From NCBI GenBank assembly GCA_002420115.1, contig DIHK01000023.1, positions 1 to 30,830 on the forward strand: a stretch of 30,830 nt of DNA, given 5' to 3'. Source of the DNA: Nitrospira sp. UBA5698. Lineage in GTDB: Bacteria > Nitrospirota > Nitrospiria > Nitrospirales > Nitrospiraceae. Each line of letters begins with the position of its first letter. Within the stretch, counting starts at the first letter, position 1. The notes below the pieces were generated by a model that ran no database searches, was not told the DNA's origin, and saw only the letters and a program-made list of their open reading frames with translations. A program made the position numbers and the translations under genes. Below are positions 1-8,683 of this stretch, in pieces.

Positions 1-1397
1 TCGGCCGCGTCGCCACCGGCTGGGATTGACACGGTCAGGGTACCCGTATCTAGGTTCGTCGAGTCCACATCGGCCACCACCGCATTCCCACTTTCGATCA
101 CCACCGCCCCAGCCCCCTCGCTGTACGCCCGGCTATCCCCACTGAGGCTTGCAATCGTCGGCGCATCGTTCACCGCCGTCACCGTCACAGTCGCGGTTCG
201 CGATGTACTACTGGCATTCGTGCTGTCACGGGCCACCACGGTAATCGAACGGTTGCTCGTGGTCGGTTGGTCGCTTGTGTTGTTGTAGAGAATGCCCTGC
301 AAGATCGTCTGATAGGTCGCGGTGCTCGCCGTGCCCGAGATCAACAGTACGCCGGTACTTGCGGTGTAACTCACTGTTAAGCCGGCGCCCGAGGCGACCG
401 TCGTTGCCGCCGCATTGAGGGAGAGCGACTCCACCGCATTACCATTGGGCCGCGCCGTCAGTGTGACCGTCAAGCGGTTGAGATTGGCACTATCCACATC
501 GCTCAACGTCCCCACCGGGGCGATCAGCACCGACGTCTGCTCGGTGAACGCCGTCGTCACATTATTGCCTCCCCCACCCGCGTTCAGATCTGCCACCGGC
601 GCGGCGAGCAAGCCAACCCAACTTGCCTGGATACTGTCGTCCACGGCTACTTGCGTCTCGATCGTCCCGATCTGTGTCTCCAGCACCCAGTCGCCACCCA
701 ATGCGGCAAAACCGGTGGCATCCGTGCTCGCGGCGACATCGGCGCCGGTCAACTGACTCAGCAACGTGGCCGCCTCTTGCCCGGCCTGGCCCTCAGCAAA
801 GTCGCAACCGTAGACTAGAATGTCGGCCTGCCCTGACAGCGCCTGTTGGATGACGGCGAGTTCGTCGGCGTAATGTCCCGTCATCGACTCCGTGGTCAAG
901 GTGCCCGTGCCGAGTTGGAGCTCTCCCGCGCCACCGTGCGAGATCAGATGAATCGCATCGATCCCCGTGCGACCAGCCAGCGCGCTCGCCATCTGTTCCA
1001 CGCCATCCTGCCCACCGTCAAGCATGATGACTGCGATGTTCGGGTCCATGCCGCTCAGGAGTTCCTGATAGTTCGGGACGGTAGGATCAACGAAGACAAT
1101 CTCGGTCCTGGACTCGCCAGGGTAATAGGTCGTAATGGCGTGAAGCAGTTCTTGCGACTCATTCTCTACCGCGGTTGGCTCTCCACGACCTTCTGTGGAC
1201 AGCGCTGATTCGGCCTGCTCCTGCGCGACTCGTTCTTGATTGACTTCCGCAGCCGTGGCAGCCGCAGCGGCATCGAACATGAGGCGGGATTCAAGCGAGA
1301 GCAAGGATGCCTTGACTCGGAAGGTGCCCGCAACCTTTGGAGCCGGTTTCGGCCTGTCATTCTGCTGTGGCACTGTGAGTTTTTTTTGCCTGAACAT
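1..1397 (-). CDS. Giant repeat surface protein with N-terminal DUF4347 domain (5' part only)
   Basis: The open frame starts at ATG 1395-1397 behind a good ribosome site (AGGGAGG, about 8 bases upstream) and stays open for 465 codons to the window edge, so the C-terminus is missing. There is no hydrophobic Sec signal. Residues 35-44 read LESRLMFDAA, a variant of the LEPR-x-x-FDGA motif found near the N-terminus of many giant repeat proteins. Residues about 99-250 match DUF4347: EIVFVDPTVPNY, VIMLDGGQDGVEQ, HLISHGG (His154), ADILVYGC (Cys198), TGADVAAS and GGDWVLE. From about residue 265 cadherin-like/VCBS-type repeats begin, with DVDS and VTAVNDAPT boundaries. Known family members are very large surface or secreted proteins. 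The neighbouring adaptor and TolC-like genes suggest dedicated export. Adhesin function is inferred. Confidence 0.85.
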   Translation of the reverse strand, partial: MFRQKKLTVPQQNDRPKPAPKVAGTFRVKASLLSLESRLMFDAAAAATAAEVNQERVAQEQAESALSTEGRGEPTAVENESQELLHAITTYYPGESRTEIVFVDPTVPNYQELLSGMDPNIAVIMLDGGQDGVEQMASALAGRTGIDAIHLISHGGAGELQLGTGTLTTESMTGHYADELAVIQQALSGQADILVYGCDFAEGQAGQEAATLLSQLTGADVAASTDATGFAALGGDWVLETQIGTIETQVAVDDSIQASWVGLLAAPVADLNAGGGGNNVTTAFTEQTSVLIAPVGTLSDVDSANLNRLTVTLTARPNGNAVESLSLNAAATTVASGAGLTVSYTASTGVLLISGTASTATYQTILQGILYNNTSDQPTTSNRSITVVARDSTNASSTSRTATVTVTAVNDAPTIASLSGDSRAYSEGAGAVVIESGNAVVADVDSTNLDTGTLTVSIPAGGDAA

Positions 1398-1729
1398 GTG
1401 TAGGCCCTCCCTGGTCCTGTCATACCGTGTCAGGCTTCCATCCACTGATTCTGTTCAGCGCTGGAAATCCGCTTAAAACCATGCAGGTTTTGCTCCAGTA
1501 CAGCGAAATCGGTTGATGGGAACAATGCTCTCAAACCGCCACCAACCAGCAGAAAGAAGCTGTTGACGATGTTGTGAGGGTACCAATTGTGTCTCGCTGA
1601 CAAAAAGCGTCCGCCACGGCTCTGATTGGTCAGGATCTGCTCTTCTGTAACTGAAACGGGAGGGTACGATTTCTGACGATCCGGCGAAGGAACCCAAGCC
1701 GATCCGCCCAGCGCGATCTTGGCTCTCTT
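1398..1729. other. 332-base gap between M50/HlyD gene and giant protein gene
   Basis: Both flanking genes are on the minus strand. An open frame of 100 codons crosses part of the gap (1473-1775) but overlaps the end of the upstream gene, and its protein is arginine-, serine- and tryptophan-rich with no recognisable domain. I see no strong sigma-70 promoter and no hairpin followed by a T run. The only clear element is the ribosome site just upstream of base 1397. The gap is long enough for a separate promoter or a long leader for the giant gene. Confidence 0.5.
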
Positions 1730-3871
1730 CTAGAACCCGCTTTCTCTCACGACAGTGGCAACTACCTGATCCCACGCTCGTTGCGCGATGCTTGATGGGT
1801 GCCCCTCGATCTGGACATAACCAGGAAGAATTTGGTCGGGAGCGATCGCGCGGTCATCAAGGCTGAGCCGTACGCGATAGACCGAAACCTCCGGTTTGAG
1901 TCGTCCCTTCTCATCCTTCCTCACCGGCACATCACCGCCATACACTGACGCCAAATACGGCACCATGAACTCGCGCTCATCCACCTCCGCAACGTGCGTG
2001 ACATGCGCCCAGACCGATGGCCTGGTGAGATCCAGCGGGATAAACCGCGCCGGTTGTCCGATTTCAACATACGCGAGTTCGTCGACCGGAACGAAGCTTT
2101 CTATCTCGGCCTGACGATTATCCACCAGATAGGCAATGGGAACTTTCTGGTCAAGCCATCGTCCGACGGTCAGGGAATCGGCTCGATCCCGCACAATCCC
2201 GGCGATGGGAGCTTGCAAGGTCAAATTATCTCGTTTGGCCTCCAGCCCTTTTAGCTCCGCCAGCCCGGCTCGGAGAGATTCTGCGATCACCTGCCGCTGA
2301 TCGCGATCCTGTCCATAGCCGGCCATCCGGCCAAGCCGATAGTCCCATTTTGCAACCTTCGTCTCGGCCAGCCGGATTTCCTTGTCCAACGACGGATTCT
2401 CCAGGACCACAAGAGCATCTCCTAGCTTGACCACTTGGCCGTCACGCACCAGGACCTGCTGCAGCCGGCCCGGTGTCGGTGCAAAGATGGTCGCGTAGGA
2501 GGAGGCTTGCAGCACTGCGGGCAGCGAGATGCTGGTGTGTGACGGGATCAAGGTCAGTGCAAACACCGCTACCAGACACGCGGTGCTGCCCCATGCCCGT
2601 GGCGAGGCGACATACAGTGTTCGGCTGCTCCACCAGACTGTCAGCTCACGATAGATCGGCATGGCAATAAACCAGACGATCTCAACCAAGAAAAGAATGA
2701 TGCCCAGCGCCTTGAAAAAATAGTGATAGACCATCACGGCAATGCCGGTGAACAAAATGAGCCGGTAGAGCCAGATCGCCCAGGCATACGCCACCATGGT
2801 GTGCTGCACTCGCTCCGATACGATTTCCGGCGGTCCACTATGACGACCGAATAGCAGATTACGCAATCGCCATTGCCCAAAGGCAAAGGCCCGATCTTGA
2901 AGATTCGGCAATCCCAATCCATCGGCCAGCACATAGTAGCCGTCGAATCGCATCAACGGATTCAAATTGACGATGAGACTCATCGCCAAACTGGTCGTGG
3001 CCACAATGAAGGCAATACTCCGGAAGGTCCCTTCCGACAAGAAGCCCCAGCAAAAGAGCGCCAGTGCAGCCAATCCCAGCTCAGCGATGACCCCACCGGC
3101 CGCGATGAGTAGTCGTTTCCGTTTGGACGTCAGGCGATACGAATCGGTCACGTCCGAGTACATGACCGGCATCATCACCATAAACGCCACGCCCATGGTC
3201 GGTACCCGGCACCCAAACCGGGTTGCCGTATAGGCATGACCAAGCTCGTGCACGACCTTGACCACCCCAAGTGTAAGACTATAAAGAATGGCCCCTCGCC
3301 AGTTGAAGAAATAGAGAAAGGTTGAGACAAACGTATCCCATTGACGGCCGACCAAGATCAACCCGAACAGTCCTAGGACACCAAAGGTCCACCCGACTAC
3401 GGCGGTATAGAGCGGCTCCACGAACGGGAGCGTCGCCTTCAGAAAGTTGTGCGGATGCACGAGCGGAATCTTGATGAAGAGATAATGATGGACCAGCCAC
3501 ATCAACCAGTTGTGTTCACCGGCTTGGGCCTGAGTTTGGTAATCCGTGTGCTTTCCACTTGCGGACTGCTCCGTCAAATTATTCGTATAGAGAAACTTCA
3601 CCAAGTCTTCTACATCCGCGATGGTCGTCTGACAGGTCGTCTCCTTCGTCATCACCGTATGGAGCTTCTCGATGGTTCCTGCGCTCCAGCGCTGGATCAT
3701 CTGATAGACCGGCCACTCGATTTGGAAATACCGATTGCGAATTGGATCGACGATGGTCCAGGTCGGGACTCCGTCAGGTGTGGGAGTCCCGCGGTTGAAC
3801 TGGAGGTTCGGTCGTAATGTCGGCAGCTTCCGTTCTTGCGGCTTGGCGCCTGCCGCTTCAGGGGGACCCAT
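1730..3871 (-). CDS. M50-type membrane metallopeptidase fused to HlyD-like adaptor
   Basis: This is a 713-residue inner-membrane protein. Residues about 35-100 look like a PqqD-like domain. Several membrane segments follow, with HELGH at 208-212 (the zinc-binding HExxH of site-2-protease family M50) and NLNPLMRFDGYY near 302-312, which matches the second M50 motif including the metal-binding Asp. The C-terminal third, from about residue 460, has a split lipoyl-like barrel (ATIFAPTPGRLQQV; later LQAPIAGIVRDRA) around a short helical region, as in HlyD-type periplasmic adaptors. The start lies 3 bases after the stop of the upstream GAF/HlyD gene. Related proteins occur beside large secreted proteins and peptide systems. 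A likely job is export, or cleavage of an exported protein, here the DUF4347 protein next door. The substrate is inferred; the catalytic motifs are visible. Confidence 0.88.
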   Translation of the reverse strand: MGPPEAAGAKPQERKLPTLRPNLQFNRGTPTPDGVPTWTIVDPIRNRYFQIEWPVYQMIQRWSAGTIEKLHTVMTKETTCQTTIADVEDLVKFLYTNNLTEQSASGKHTDYQTQAQAGEHNWLMWLVHHYLFIKIPLVHPHNFLKATLPFVEPLYTAVVGWTFGVLGLFGLILVGRQWDTFVSTFLYFFNWRGAILYSLTLGVVKVVHELGHAYTATRFGCRVPTMGVAFMVMMPVMYSDVTDSYRLTSKRKRLLIAAGGVIAELGLAALALFCWGFLSEGTFRSIAFIVATTSLAMSLIVNLNPLMRFDGYYVLADGLGLPNLQDRAFAFGQWRLRNLLFGRHSGPPEIVSERVQHTMVAYAWAIWLYRLILFTGIAVMVYHYFFKALGIILFLVEIVWFIAMPIYRELTVWWSSRTLYVASPRAWGSTACLVAVFALTLIPSHTSISLPAVLQASSYATIFAPTPGRLQQVLVRDGQVVKLGDALVVLENPSLDKEIRLAETKVAKWDYRLGRMAGYGQDRDQRQVIAESLRAGLAELKGLEAKRDNLTLQAPIAGIVRDRADSLTVGRWLDQKVPIAYLVDNRQAEIESFVPVDELAYVEIGQPARFIPLDLTRPSVWAHVTHVAEVDEREFMVPYLASVYGGDVPVRKDEKGRLKPEVSVYRVRLSLDDRAIAPDQILPGYVQIEGHPSSIAQRAWDQVVATVVRESGF

Positions 3872-3874
3872 CGT

Positions 3875-5242
3875 TTACCACCCTACCCATTGTCGAAGCG
3901 CGGTAATCGGGCGTCGGAGGAGTAGATAGGCCAGTGGCCCTTGCTCCCCATAGACCTTAGCTGTCCCCTGCCATCCAATGCGAACACGGGGATCTGCTGT
4001 GGTGAGCTGTGCGGTGACCCGGTACGCCAGCACGTCGCCTGGTAGAGCCTCGGCGTGGTAACTGGCATGCACCACCGTCGCAGGAAAGGATTCCAGTGCG
4101 AGCGCGTTGAGGAAAATCAGCGCCTCAGCGCCTTCTTTGAGCACAATGGCATCGGCTACCGGCAGATCAATGCGCAGCTCGATCTGTTTGGGATCAGCGA
4201 TCTCCATGATCCGCTCGCCGACGGTGACCGGCCGACCGATCCAATCGGACTTGTCTGAATAGAGCAGCAAGCCCGCTTGCGGAGCGACGACTTCGACTTG
4301 ATCGAGCATTTCTCTCGCGTACTGCAGTTCGGTCTGGCGCAGATCGACCTCTGCTTCCTTGAGCGGCACATCGGCTTTCCGTTGTGGATCACCGAACCCT
4401 GCTTGAATGGATTGACTGTGTTCCGCCCGTGCGACGGTTAACTGCTTTTCTGCGACCAGGAACTGATTGCGGAGATTCGTATCTTCGTATCGAAAGAGGG
4501 CCGTCCCGGCCTGTACCAGTTGGTTTGGATGCACGAGCACGTCGGCGATCACTCCATCGATCGGCGCACTGACGACCACCGGATCTTTGGCCATCACTTT
4601 GACCGGCGCTACGGATGAAATCCTGATCGGAAAGCACAACGCGGCCACGATGGCGATGGGCATCAACCACCAGGTCGGCTTCTTGATCTTCTTCGACCAG
4701 CTCTGCTCCTTTTTTGAGAGCGCTTTCCACGCATAGGCATAGCTCCCCGCCAATCGATGAACGATCGCAACATCGTTCTCTGCCCACGGGAAATCCCGTT
4801 CGAACCACCACGCCCCAAGCAGGGTTTCGTCAGGATGTTGTAACGGACACCAAAAGACTTGCCCCTTGACGAATTCCCGCCAGCCACTGCGGAGTGATTC
4901 CGGCATCAGCTCTTCCGTCACGACCATCGGTTGCTCGCTCGCAGCCCCGGCTCGCCGAAGCGCCTGCACCGCCTGTTCAAGCCACACGATCACCGGAGCA
5001 TCGCGATCCACAACGGCGACACTTGCTGCGTTCAGCAAACGATACGCCTCGTCCGTCGCGCCGGAATTACTGAACAGAAAGGCTTGATCGTAGGGAATCA
5101 GTCGCCGCGTCTCGTTGACGGAGAGAAACTGTAGTTCTTGAATGGTTTTCGCCGCCCGGATCTGCCCCTCCAAATGCGTCAGGGCCGCCAGGTGAATCAG
5201 TGCCGGGAGCTGCTGCGCGGTCGGTTCGGCCGTCGTTGCCAT
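3875..5242 (-). CDS. GAF-like domain / HlyD-type adaptor fusion
   Basis: This 455-residue protein has a cytoplasmic N-terminal region (about 15-175) with the layout of a GAF-like domain, including LIPYDQAFLF and GAWWFERDFPWAENDVAIVHRLA. A basic stretch (KKIKKPT) precedes one membrane segment at about 190-206. The periplasmic part follows: a lipoyl-like half at 222-253 (VVVSAPIDGVIADVLVHPNQ), a helical hairpin, the second half (VVAPQAGLLLYSD) and a beta-barrel domain. HlyD-family adaptors bridge an inner-membrane partner and a TolC channel. The cytoplasmic GAF-like module is an unusual addition that could sense a ligand or dock a partner. Its stop is 3 bases before the M50/HlyD start, and its own start is 2 bases after the stop of the upstream adaptor, so co-translation is likely. 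The GAF call is from fold-like pattern only. Confidence 0.82.
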   Translation of the reverse strand: MATTAEPTAQQLPALIHLAALTHLEGQIRAAKTIQELQFLSVNETRRLIPYDQAFLFSNSGATDEAYRLLNAASVAVVDRDAPVIVWLEQAVQALRRAGAASEQPMVVTEELMPESLRSGWREFVKGQVFWCPLQHPDETLLGAWWFERDFPWAENDVAIVHRLAGSYAYAWKALSKKEQSWSKKIKKPTWWLMPIAIVAALCFPIRISSVAPVKVMAKDPVVVSAPIDGVIADVLVHPNQLVQAGTALFRYEDTNLRNQFLVAEKQLTVARAEHSQSIQAGFGDPQRKADVPLKEAEVDLRQTELQYAREMLDQVEVVAPQAGLLLYSDKSDWIGRPVTVGERIMEIADPKQIELRIDLPVADAIVLKEGAEALIFLNALALESFPATVVHASYHAEALPGDVLAYRVTAQLTTADPRVRIGWQGTAKVYGEQGPLAYLLLRRPITALRQWVGW

Positions 5243-5244
5243 CG

Positions 5245-6027
5245 TCAGGGCTGCCTCACAAACTGTGCGGACCCGCTCATCCCATTCAACACGTCTTTGG
5301 GAAGTGCGTCGAAGACTCCGGTCACTTTGACGGTCTGACTCGCGGCGTCAACAGTCGCACCGATTTCCTTTACCCTGGCTGCATACCCCTGGCCCGTCTC
5401 ATCAACGACAAAGGTAAAGCGTGCTTGTTTCTTGAGCCAGGTCAACGCCATCGACGGCAAGACCAATTCAATCTCCAGGCTCGTATCGTCCAACACGCTC
5501 AGCAGCTTGTCGTTAGGAAATACGTTCTCATGCTCATGCACCATCACATCGACGACACGCCCAGTGAACGGTGCGGCCAGGTGGCACCCGCGCACATTGA
5601 TCTCCGCGATCCGCCTTGTGGCACCGGATTTTTTGGCATCCGCTTCCGAGACTTCCAGCTCGAGCGTACTGACTGCGTTCAGTTTGGCGAGCTCCTTATT
5701 GTTCTGAAACGTCTTGCTCTTGCCTTCGTGCTCTGCGGCAGCCGCCGCCAATTCCGCTTGGTACTTGTCACACTCCAATTGAACCAGTGTTGCTCCTTTG
5801 ACGAATCGCTGTCCTTCTCTGTACGGAACTTGATTGACACGCCCCTGAATCTGCGCATAGAGCACAGCCCGTGAGACCGCCTTGACAATTCCTCGAGCCA
5901 CTCCGGATTCTTGTTTTATCTCCTGAATTGGTCGATCTCCCTTCGACCATCCCGTCGATGGAATACCCATCGCCATCACGGTCATGAGGATGGTTGCTCC
6001 CACACTAGCGGGCCGCTGGCGTCGCAT
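5245..6027 (-). CDS. Short periplasmic adaptor subunit (RND/MFP type)
   Basis: This 260-residue protein starts with a Sec-type signal peptide (basic start, then ATILMTVMAMGIPSTGWS). The mature part has a lipoyl-like half (YAQIQGRVNQVPYREGQRFVKGATLVQLE), a short alpha-hairpin, the second half (HLAAPFTGRVVDVMVHEHENV) and a beta-barrel region (LEIELVLPSMAL). That is the plan of the membrane-fusion proteins of efflux pumps, though at the short end of the family and with little membrane-proximal domain. The reading frame overlaps the end of the TolC-like gene by 23 bases and ends 2 bases before the GAF/HlyD gene. No RND pump lies beside it, so its partners are probably the two HlyD-like fusion proteins and the TolC-like protein of the same operon. 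Confidence 0.85.
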   Translation of the reverse strand: MRRQRPASVGATILMTVMAMGIPSTGWSKGDRPIQEIKQESGVARGIVKAVSRAVLYAQIQGRVNQVPYREGQRFVKGATLVQLECDKYQAELAAAAAEHEGKSKTFQNNKELAKLNAVSTLELEVSEADAKKSGATRRIAEINVRGCHLAAPFTGRVVDVMVHEHENVFPNDKLLSVLDDTSLEIELVLPSMALTWLKKQARFTFVVDETGQGYAARVKEIGATVDAASQTVKVTGVFDALPKDVLNGMSGSAQFVRQP

Positions 6028-7537
6028 GAGGCTCCGTTCTCCTTTCTCCTTCCGACATAGTGAACCCGCTGGGTTCCCAGTATTCCCTGATCGATTCCGT
6101 CAGTTGTGCCACACTTTGTTCAGCCATACTGGAGGGAACCGCTTCTTCACCCATAGAAGCCATCAAGGTGGCATAAGCCGTTTCCAATCCCGCTCGCGCC
6201 GTGTCCAAACGGACATCAGCCGCGACATCGTTGGCTCGTTCTCGAATCAGGGTGAGATCGTTCGTGCGCTGAGTCAGCCACAAATTCTTGGTCTGCTCCA
6301 CAATCGCACTCTGTGTCTGTTGGTAGTTCCGCGCATCCTGAAATTCCTGTTTGGCCAGCACAAACTGTGTGGCGCCGACATGAACCTCCGTCAGAATGGA
6401 CATGCTGAGCGCCAGACTTTGGACATCCAACATGTGGCCGTTCGCTTCGATTGCTTTGAGTTTGGCCGGCGCTCGAAATACCGAGAGCAAGTTCCAGCTT
6501 GCCTGGGCGGCATAGCTGAGCCAATTCTGATACAAGAGAAAACTGTTACTGTTGTAGTAGCCGCCGAGGGACACTTTCAGGTTCGGAAACAATTCCAGAA
6601 ACACGGCCTTGGCTTCCTTTGCGTTGATGCGCTTCTTATAGTCGATGGTGCGCAATTCTGGTCTGAGCATGAGTGCCTGTTCTTCCATCTTTTGACTATC
6701 CAAGTTGACCACGGGGATCGAGGTTTCCCTGGGTGGCACGACCAGATCAAACGGCGTTCCCGGCGGCAATCCCATCATGGAAGCCAGTTGTGTCTTCGCG
6801 GTACTGAGTTCGCGAAACAATCGCCGCACTTCACGCTGAATATTGAGCAAATCTCGTTGATAGTTGAGCGGTGTCAACGGTGCCTGTAGTTTCTGGCCGA
6901 CGATCCGTTTGGTACTCTCCAATGCTTTGTCGACTGAGTCGTCCAAGAGCTGAATTCGAGGAAGTACGCGTTCCGCACTCACCGCCCGCCAATAAGCCCC
7001 TCTGACATCCTGTATTAACCGCACCGCCAGACGCCGTTTTTCCTCTTCCGCCACCAGCACATTGTCGGCTGCTTGTTGTGCGCGCACGAACGATAGACCA
7101 AAGTCGAGCACATCCCAACTTAATGCGAGATTGCCGGACATGACATTTTTTTCGGATGAGGTAAACGGTTCGACCGCCTGGCGTCCCGTGAGAATCGATT
7201 GCCCGACTCCGCCGGCGAAATTGTTCCGTCCATCGAACCCAGCATTGGCAGCGACGTGGGGAAGCAGGGAATAGTGCGCCACATTCAACTGCTGATGCGC
7301 CAGTTGGACTTGAATCGCTTTGACCTTCGCATCCAGGTTGTATTTGACCGCCCGTGCCATCGCTTCATACAAATCAATTGGCCTCCCCACCGGCTCATCC
7401 ACCGAGGAGATGGCAAGAAAATCTTTGACCGCCCGAGCATGGATCTCTCCGGTCTCCATCGGATGCGGCTTGATTAGACATCCGCTCAGCGTGAGCAATA
7501 TCATCACGGTTACGACAGCCCGAACGGCTGTGCGCAC
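6005..7537 (-). CDS. TolC-family outer-membrane lipoprotein
   Basis: This is an outer-membrane efflux/secretion channel subunit of about 510 residues. I chose GTG at 7535-7537 because it is followed directly by a lipoprotein signal (VMILLTLSGC, with Cys20 as the lipidation site) and preceded by GGGGTGG. An open frame without a stop reaches 7705, but the extra 56 residues do not look like a signal sequence. The mature protein has the long heptad-like helices of TolC proteins in two repeats, for example LSWDVLDFGLSFVRAQQAADNV and, in the second half, ASWNLLSVFRAPAKLKAIEANG. It is the first gene of a five-gene minus-strand cluster and would provide the exit channel for the adaptors that follow. 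The substrate is probably the giant DUF4347 protein, by position only. Confidence 0.85.
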   Translation of the reverse strand: MRTAVRAVVTVMILLTLSGCLIKPHPMETGEIHARAVKDFLAISSVDEPVGRPIDLYEAMARAVKYNLDAKVKAIQVQLAHQQLNVAHYSLLPHVAANAGFDGRNNFAGGVGQSILTGRQAVEPFTSSEKNVMSGNLALSWDVLDFGLSFVRAQQAADNVLVAEEEKRRLAVRLIQDVRGAYWRAVSAERVLPRIQLLDDSVDKALESTKRIVGQKLQAPLTPLNYQRDLLNIQREVRRLFRELSTAKTQLASMMGLPPGTPFDLVVPPRETSIPVVNLDSQKMEEQALMLRPELRTIDYKKRINAKEAKAVFLELFPNLKVSLGGYYNSNSFLLYQNWLSYAAQASWNLLSVFRAPAKLKAIEANGHMLDVQSLALSMSILTEVHVGATQFVLAKQEFQDARNYQQTQSAIVEQTKNLWLTQRTNDLTLIRERANDVAADVRLDTARAGLETAYATLMASMGEEAVPSSMAEQSVAQLTESIREYWEPSGFTMSEGERRTEPHATPAAR

Positions 7538-7931
7538 CGCTTGTAGATGACCACCCCACAGTAGACAGATCGCCCGCACGATAGTCCTCCGGTAGACCAG
7601 GGCCCTGTGCAGTACCGATATCGGCTCAGCCTGCAAGGAACTTAATCGAATGGAAGGAAATGGGCTGAAACTACGATGAGATAGGGAGAAACCGAGACAA
7701 TTCAACGAGATTGGAGACCAATAGCTCGTTACCGTTACACAACTGGTCGGTCCCTTCTTAGTTTGAGAATCAGCACCACCTTAGAGCTGGCAAACTGCTT
7801 GGGCATTCAGCCTGTCCTTCTCAGCCCTTCTTCCGGAGTACTCCCTTGGTATCTACCTATCCCTCTGCTGCTTGGTTACCCTTCTTCTAACAGGTACCAA
7901 CGACCGCAACCCTCTAACCGGGAGAATGACC
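7538..7931. other. Divergent intergenic region between TolC-like gene and zinc-ribbon gene
   Basis: This 394-base stretch separates divergently transcribed genes and must carry the promoter of at least one of them. On the plus strand the ribosome site of the zinc-ribbon gene (GGGAG) is at 7920-7924. On the minus strand I found only weak -35/-10 pairs and do not call one. No hairpin or repeat stands out. Confidence 0.45.
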
Positions 7932-8177
7932 ATGAGCTGCTCACGTTGTCAGGGATTGATGGTGAAGGAGCATTTCTTGGATTTTGACGGTACTATTGGA
8001 CATATGTGGGCCAACGGCTATCGTTGTATGAACTGCGGCAATGTCCATGATCCAATCATTGAGCAACACCGCCAGGTCCGGCCGGAACCGGTACTTACTG
8101 TCTCAACCGGTCAACTCGACTATACTGAAGCGGAGTTCGATACAGACACACATCCCGTAATAGAGCAAGCGGCCTAA
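7932..8177 (+). CDS. Small zinc-ribbon protein
   Basis: This 81-residue protein has two CxxC pairs, Cys3/Cys6 (CSRC) and Cys32/Cys35 (CMNC), spaced as in a zinc ribbon. The second half is acidic and probably flexible. The ATG at 7932 is preferred over the one at 7926 because GGGAG lies about 7 bases before it. An upstream extension from 7872 has no ribosome site. It is followed 51 bases later by a response regulator on the same strand, so the two may be co-transcribed. Function is unknown; metal binding is inferred from the cysteines. Confidence 0.7.
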   Translation: MSCSRCQGLMVKEHFLDFDGTIGHMWANGYRCMNCGNVHDPIIEQHRQVRPEPVLTVSTGQLDYTEAEFDTDTHPVIEQAA

Positions 8178-8228
8178 CAGATCCTGACGGGATTGTCTGG
8201 ATATCCGTACTGGTCGCGAGAGAGCACC

Positions 8229-8591
8229 ATGGCTTCGATCTTGATTGTGGATGATGACGATTCAATCAGAACACTCTTGCGTCACATCCTTGAAGAAGAT
8301 GGGCATCAGATCCGAGAGGCCACTAACGGTCACGCTGGGCTCACGCTCTATCGAGAACAACCAACCGACCTTGTGATCACCGACATCTTGATGCCGGAAC
8401 GGGACGGAATGGAGGTCACTCTGGCATTGACTCGTGAATTCTTGGACGCCAGAGTCATTGCCATGACCGGCGCGACCGGCGACCAGAATTTTTTGAACGT
8501 TGCGAAACTCTTCGGGGCCAGGCGGGTCATCCAGAAACCCTTTTCCCCGGCGGACCTCCTCCGTGCCGTGAAGTTCACACTGAGTCACTAG
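8229..8591 (+). CDS. Stand-alone response-regulator receiver protein
   Basis: The protein is 120 residues and consists only of a receiver (REC) domain. The acidic cluster is at 8-11 (IVDDDD), the phospho-acceptor is Asp52 (VITDILMP), the switch Thr is Thr80 (VIAMTGA) and the conserved Lys is Lys103 (IQKPF). All catalytic positions are present, so phosphorylation is expected. There is no output domain, as in CheY- or Spo0F-like proteins. The start ATG at 8229 has GAGAG upstream; the longer frame from 8193 lacks this. No histidine kinase is encoded in the window, so the partner is unknown. Confidence 0.9.
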   Translation: MASILIVDDDDSIRTLLRHILEEDGHQIREATNGHAGLTLYREQPTDLVITDILMPERDGMEVTLALTREFLDARVIAMTGATGDQNFLNVAKLFGARRVIQKPFSPADLLRAVKFTLSH

Positions 8592-8606
8592 CTCAATCGA
8601 GCTCTA

Positions 8607-8625
8607 GCAGGATGCGGAAAAACTC
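8607..8625 (+). repeat. Isolated end of the GCAGGATGCG repeat
   Basis: GCAGGATGCGGAAAAA occurs here and is nearly identical to the two ends of the complete element that follows at 8684-8809. It is probably a remnant, or the end of an adjacent degraded copy. Confidence 0.5.
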
Positions 8626-8683
8626 ATTTTGACCCATGTCGCCGTCACGGATATTGAGCTGTGAGAGGACATTGAATATTCAT

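Noticed and set aside
1473..1775. A 100-codon frame in the gap before the giant gene
   Set aside because: It overlaps the end of the M50/HlyD gene, and its composition is unlike the neighbours.
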